From assembly GCA_002686215.1 (NCBI GenBank), contig NZAU01000065.1, positions 1 through 6,586 of the forward strand: a stretch of 6,586 bases of DNA, read 5' to 3'. Position numbers and translations under genes: made by a program. Position 1 is the first letter of the stretch. Each line of letters opens with the position of its first letter. Below, piece after piece: positions 4,640 through 6,586 of this stretch. Source of the DNA: Candidatus Woesearchaeota archaeon (GTDB lineage Archaea; Nanoarchaeota; Nanoarchaeia; UBA10117; ARS21). The notes beneath the pieces are model-generated. The model ran no database searches. It was given only the letters and a program-made list of their open reading frames with translations, and was not told the origin of the DNA.

Positions 4640-5100
4640 TGAAAAAAATAATATTAGTATGTTTATTACTAATAGGATTTAATGCATATGGAAGTGAGAG
4701 AGAGTGTCTAGCAGATAACATATACTTTGAGGCGAGAAATCAAGGATTTGCTGGATGGGTTGCAGTTGCACAAGTGACCCTTAATAGAGTGAGAGATGAT
4801 AGATTCCCCAACACAATATGCGAAGTTGTTAAACAAGGATTAACATACGAGAGTGGATTTCCTATTAGAGATAAATGTCAGTTTAGTTGGTATTGTGATG
4901 GTAAATCAGATAAAATATTAAATTTAGAAGTTTACGATAGAATTTTAGGATTGGCAGACTACTTGATACCAAATGGTTATTTTGATATTACAGATGGTGC
5001 AACTCATTATCACGCAGATTATGTTAGACCAGATTGGGCCAAGACTAAAACTAAAACGATAGAGATTGAAGACCACATTTTTTATAGGTGGGAAAAGTAA
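4639..5100 (+). CDS. Secreted SleB-type cell wall hydrolase (likely endolysin or peptidoglycan-degrading enzyme)
   Basis: Residues 1-18 form a Sec signal (KK, hydrophobic core IILVCLLLIGF, NAYG with likely cleavage before S19). The mature part matches the SleB / Hydrolase_2 fold: ECLADNIYFEARNQGFAGWVAVAQVTLNRV (22-51) with E31 as probable catalytic acid, then FPNTICEVV (56-64), CQFSW (80-84) and GATHYHADYV (120-129). SleB-type enzymes cleave peptidoglycan glycan strands. At 153 residues it is a bare catalytic domain with no binding module. A cleavable signal means export by the host Sec system, as in signal-carrying endolysins; periplasmic wall remodelling is the alternative. No holin is visible beside it. 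ATG 4639 overlaps the previous TAA, with GAGGT (4628-4632) upstream. Confidence 0.88.
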   Translation: MKKIILVCLLLIGFNAYGSERECLADNIYFEARNQGFAGWVAVAQVTLNRVRDDRFPNTICEVVKQGLTYESGFPIRDKCQFSWYCDGKSDKILNLEVYDRILGLADYLIPNGYFDITDGATHYHADYVRPDWAKTKTKTIEIEDHIFYRWEK

Positions 5101-5873
5101 TGTTTGAACATGTAATTAGAGTACCATTTGATATGAGACCTGTCTTTAAACCTTGTGAAAGACCTAGTTATAATGCAAATAATACTGATGTTCATATTCA
5201 ATCACAAAGAAGAATTGAGTTAGATAGTTTAGGCCCAGACATTTGGTTTGAAACACCACTTGCGATTGAAGAAAGATTAGTTGAAAAGACAGCTGCAAGT
5301 TTAGGATTATTCAATCAACCTGATGATTATCAGTTGTTTACAGAGTGTAATAACATGAAAGACTTAGGTTTGGCAATAGAAGATGATGTGGTTATTATGC
5401 ACAATGGTAAATTAGAGGCTTGTTTTGTTGCATTCCCTTCCAGCTGGAATGCTGGTGATAAGGTCGGCAAAAGTTTAGCTGAGTTACATGAACCTATTGC
5501 AGACAATGAGGCATTAGTTCGTGCATCTGATGGTATCATAAGGGCCATGTGTAGTGGACAGTCATACGAGAGATACACTTGGGGTATAACATCTTTGGGT
5601 GGATACAGTAATCATCCAAAATATGATAAACCAGAGATTAAAAATTTAGATGATTTATATTTTAGAGTTGAACACGAAAGAACAATGACAGTCATAAAAG
5701 ATGAAACAGCAGTGTTTTTGATACATGTTGATGTTTATCCTTTTAAAGAAGTCTGGGAGACTGATAATGGACTGATTAAACAGGCTATTGACAGTATGAG
5801 TGAAAATGTGTTAGAATACAAGAATCTAATAAAAGTTAGGGAGTTGATACATGAACATATTTTATCTACATGA
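5100..5873 (+). CDS. DUF3445 / heme-dependent oxidative N-demethylase-like protein
   Basis: 257 residues with the course of the DUF3445 family: an N-terminal arm with RRIELD (37-42), a core DDVVIMHNGKLEACFVAFPSSWNAGDKVGKSLAELHEPI (95-133) with hallmark FPSSW and GKSLAELHEPI, then YTWGITS (159-165), LYFRVEHER (186-194) and VFLIHVDVYPF (205-215). The characterised member is a heme PAS-fold enzyme that oxidatively demethylates secondary or tertiary amines. Cellular members are around 300-350 residues, so this one is short. Heme ligands cannot be confirmed from the sequence alone. ATG 5100 overlaps the hydrolase TAA, with GGTGGG just upstream; in-frame GTG 5088 would lie inside that gene and is less likely. 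In marine hosts using methylated amines this could be an auxiliary metabolic gene; substrate is unknown. Confidence 0.72.
   Translation: MFEHVIRVPFDMRPVFKPCERPSYNANNTDVHIQSQRRIELDSLGPDIWFETPLAIEERLVEKTAASLGLFNQPDDYQLFTECNNMKDLGLAIEDDVVIMHNGKLEACFVAFPSSWNAGDKVGKSLAELHEPIADNEALVRASDGIIRAMCSGQSYERYTWGITSLGGYSNHPKYDKPEIKNLDDLYFRVEHERTMTVIKDETAVFLIHVDVYPFKEVWETDNGLIKQAIDSMSENVLEYKNLIKVRELIHEHILST
5788..5817 (+). promoter_or_regulatory. Possible internal promoter before the DKHVVKM gene
   Basis: A perfect TTGACA (5788-5793), an 18-base spacer and TAGAAT (5812-5817) preceded by TGt (TG at 5809-5810). The layout is identical to the promoter at 242-271 (same spacer, TGt, one-base-different -10). It lies inside the 3' end of the DUF3445 gene. 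A start near 5824 would give a ~27-base leader with GGGAG (5839-5843) before ATG 5851. It lacks the AACCC lead found at the two intergenic promoters. Confidence 0.5.
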
Positions 5874-6384
5874 AGACCCAATACAAAATGCAAAATGGCA
5901 TGTTGATAAACATGTTGTAAAAATGGTTACTGAGTATGCTCAGTTACTATCAACAGCACATAGAATTTTAGATGGTACAGAATACGAAGGTAGAACTGCA
6001 AATAATAGAAGAATTAGAAGATGGCGTTTGCCAGATAAAAGAGAAGATATTTTGTTCAAAGCAAGTCATGTGAATCATCCTTGTAATGTGTGGGTGCGTG
6101 AAAGTAAATCAAATTATCGTTTGATGTATAAGATTTACATGGCTTGTCTTGCAGAATATACATTTAGATATGGAAAGATACATGGTTCGGCAAGACCATC
6201 TTTGTGTTTGTTAAAAGCACCTAATAATATCAAAGATATAGGTCTTACAGAATTACCACAGGCAATGCCAGAGGAGTGTAAAGTACCTGGTGACCCAATA
6301 CAAGGTTACAAGAATTACTACATAAACTACAAGAATGGATTTGCAAATTGGAAATCTAGAGAAAAACCAGAGTGGTACGCATAA
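5851..6384 (+). CDS. Conserved phage protein with DKHVVKM motif (177 aa), possibly glycosylase-related
   Basis: It begins MNIFYLHEDPIQNAKWHVDKHVVKMVTEYAQLLSTAHRILDG. Further marks are ASHVNHPCNVWVRESKSNYRLMY (residues ~70-92), LPQAMPEECK (~141-150) and a tail GYKNYYINYKNGFANWKSREKPEWYA. I recall this as a widespread conserved phage family. Its N-terminus (MNI-, DP, DKHVVKM, AQLLSTA) resembles the pyrimidine-dimer glycosylase (Pyr_excise, T4 endonuclease V-type) group, which would suggest DNA repair, but I hold this loosely. The conserved His, Lys and Cys residues (DKH, NHPC) could be functional. ATG 5851 overlaps the previous gene by 23 bases and has GGGAG (5839-5843) seven bases upstream, so the start is well supported. 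A candidate internal promoter lies just before it. Confidence 0.8.
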   Translation: MNIFYLHEDPIQNAKWHVDKHVVKMVTEYAQLLSTAHRILDGTEYEGRTANNRRIRRWRLPDKREDILFKASHVNHPCNVWVRESKSNYRLMYKIYMACLAEYTFRYGKIHGSARPSLCLLKAPNNIKDIGLTELPQAMPEECKVPGDPIQGYKNYYINYKNGFANWKSREKPEWYA

Positions 6385-6586
6385 TGCCGACATATACATT
6401 TGAAGATAAAGAAACAGGTGAAGTATTTGATAAGTTGATGAAGATATCTGAAAAAGAACAGTATCTCAAAGACAATCCTAATTTAAAACCTGTATTAACA
6501 GCTCCTAATTTTGTAGGAGACCACATAGTTAAAAAAATGGATGGTGGAATGAAAGAAGTCTTTTCAAAGATAGCAGATGCCCATCC
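6384..6586 (+). CDS. Partial MPTYTF-type phage protein, cut by the window end
   Basis: ATG 6384 shares a base with the previous TAA (TAATG), and 67 codons are visible before the window ends in frame: MPTYTFEDKETGEVFDKLMKISEKEQYLKDNPNLKPVL, then APNFVGDHIVKKMDGGMKEVFSKIADAHP. The opening resembles FmdB-like zinc-ribbon proteins (MPTYxYxCxxCG), but the cysteines are absent (EDKETG), so no metal site is expected. I recall similar cyanophage proteins with the ending GGFxEVLxKIxxAHPGS, so probably only a few residues are missing. Function unknown. The initiation signal is weak (no clear Shine-Dalgarno beyond GAGTGG), consistent with coupling to the gene before it. Confidence 0.78.
   Translation, partial: MPTYTFEDKETGEVFDKLMKISEKEQYLKDNPNLKPVLTAPNFVGDHIVKKMDGGMKEVFSKIADAH

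Noticed and set aside
5088..5099. GTG start for the DUF3445 gene
   Set aside because: ATG 5100 forms the TAATG overlap typical of this window and has GGTGGG upstream.
5330..5578. Minus-strand reading frame
   Set aside because: Antisense to the conserved core of the DUF3445 gene.
1..6586. tRNA genes, CRISPR arrays, IS elements, attachment sites
   Set aside because: No cloverleaf-like sequence, regularly spaced repeats, transposase or integrase is visible; the gaps are too short or otherwise explained.

Overview
The window looks like part of a marine T4-like myovirus genome. It is AT-rich, every gene is on the + strand, and the genes are small and packed with 1-4 base overlaps (ATGA, GTGA, TAATG). 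The firmest markers are a T4-type RNase H (FEN-1 family 5' nuclease), the phage protein family I recall as DUF6433 directly after it, a phage-encoded ribosomal protein bS21, and an Sm-like protein of a kind known from cyanophages. No photosynthesis gene, tRNA, integrase, IS element or CRISPR array is visible. The host could be SAR11-like alphaproteobacteria or marine cyanobacteria. The sequence alone does not decide; the bS21 gene and the lack of photosynthesis genes lean slightly towards a pelagiphage.

Layout. (1) 32-238: a small unknown gene ending in a hairpin. (2) 242-2402: a transcription unit opened by a promoter (TTGACA, 18-base spacer, extended -10). It carries four small unknown genes, then bS21, the Sm-like protein and a 207-residue unknown protein, all translationally coupled. 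The bS21/Sm-like pair suggests a module acting on translation or RNA. (3) 2492-2809: an isolated winged-helix-like DNA-binding protein with a strong ribosome binding site, C-rich codon choice and a clean UUCG-loop terminator, which looks like an abundantly made protein. (4) 2863-4219: RNase H and DUF6433, a replication-associated pair. (5) 4220-4363: a 144-base gap holding a second promoter of the same design and a leader with strong interlocking inverted repeats. These can form a pseudoknot or alternatively pair with the downstream Shine-Dalgarno. (6) 4364-6586: a coupled run of a small unknown protein, a secreted SleB-type cell wall hydrolase, a DUF3445 / heme-dependent oxidative N-demethylase-like protein (possible auxiliary metabolic gene), a conserved phage protein with a DKHVVKM motif, and a truncated MPTYTF-type protein cut by the window edge.

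The strongest candidate for something undescribed is the structured leader at 4260-4363. Next are the DUF3445 gene in a phage and the bS21 plus Sm-like cassette. Gene families were assigned from remembered motifs, without database searches.
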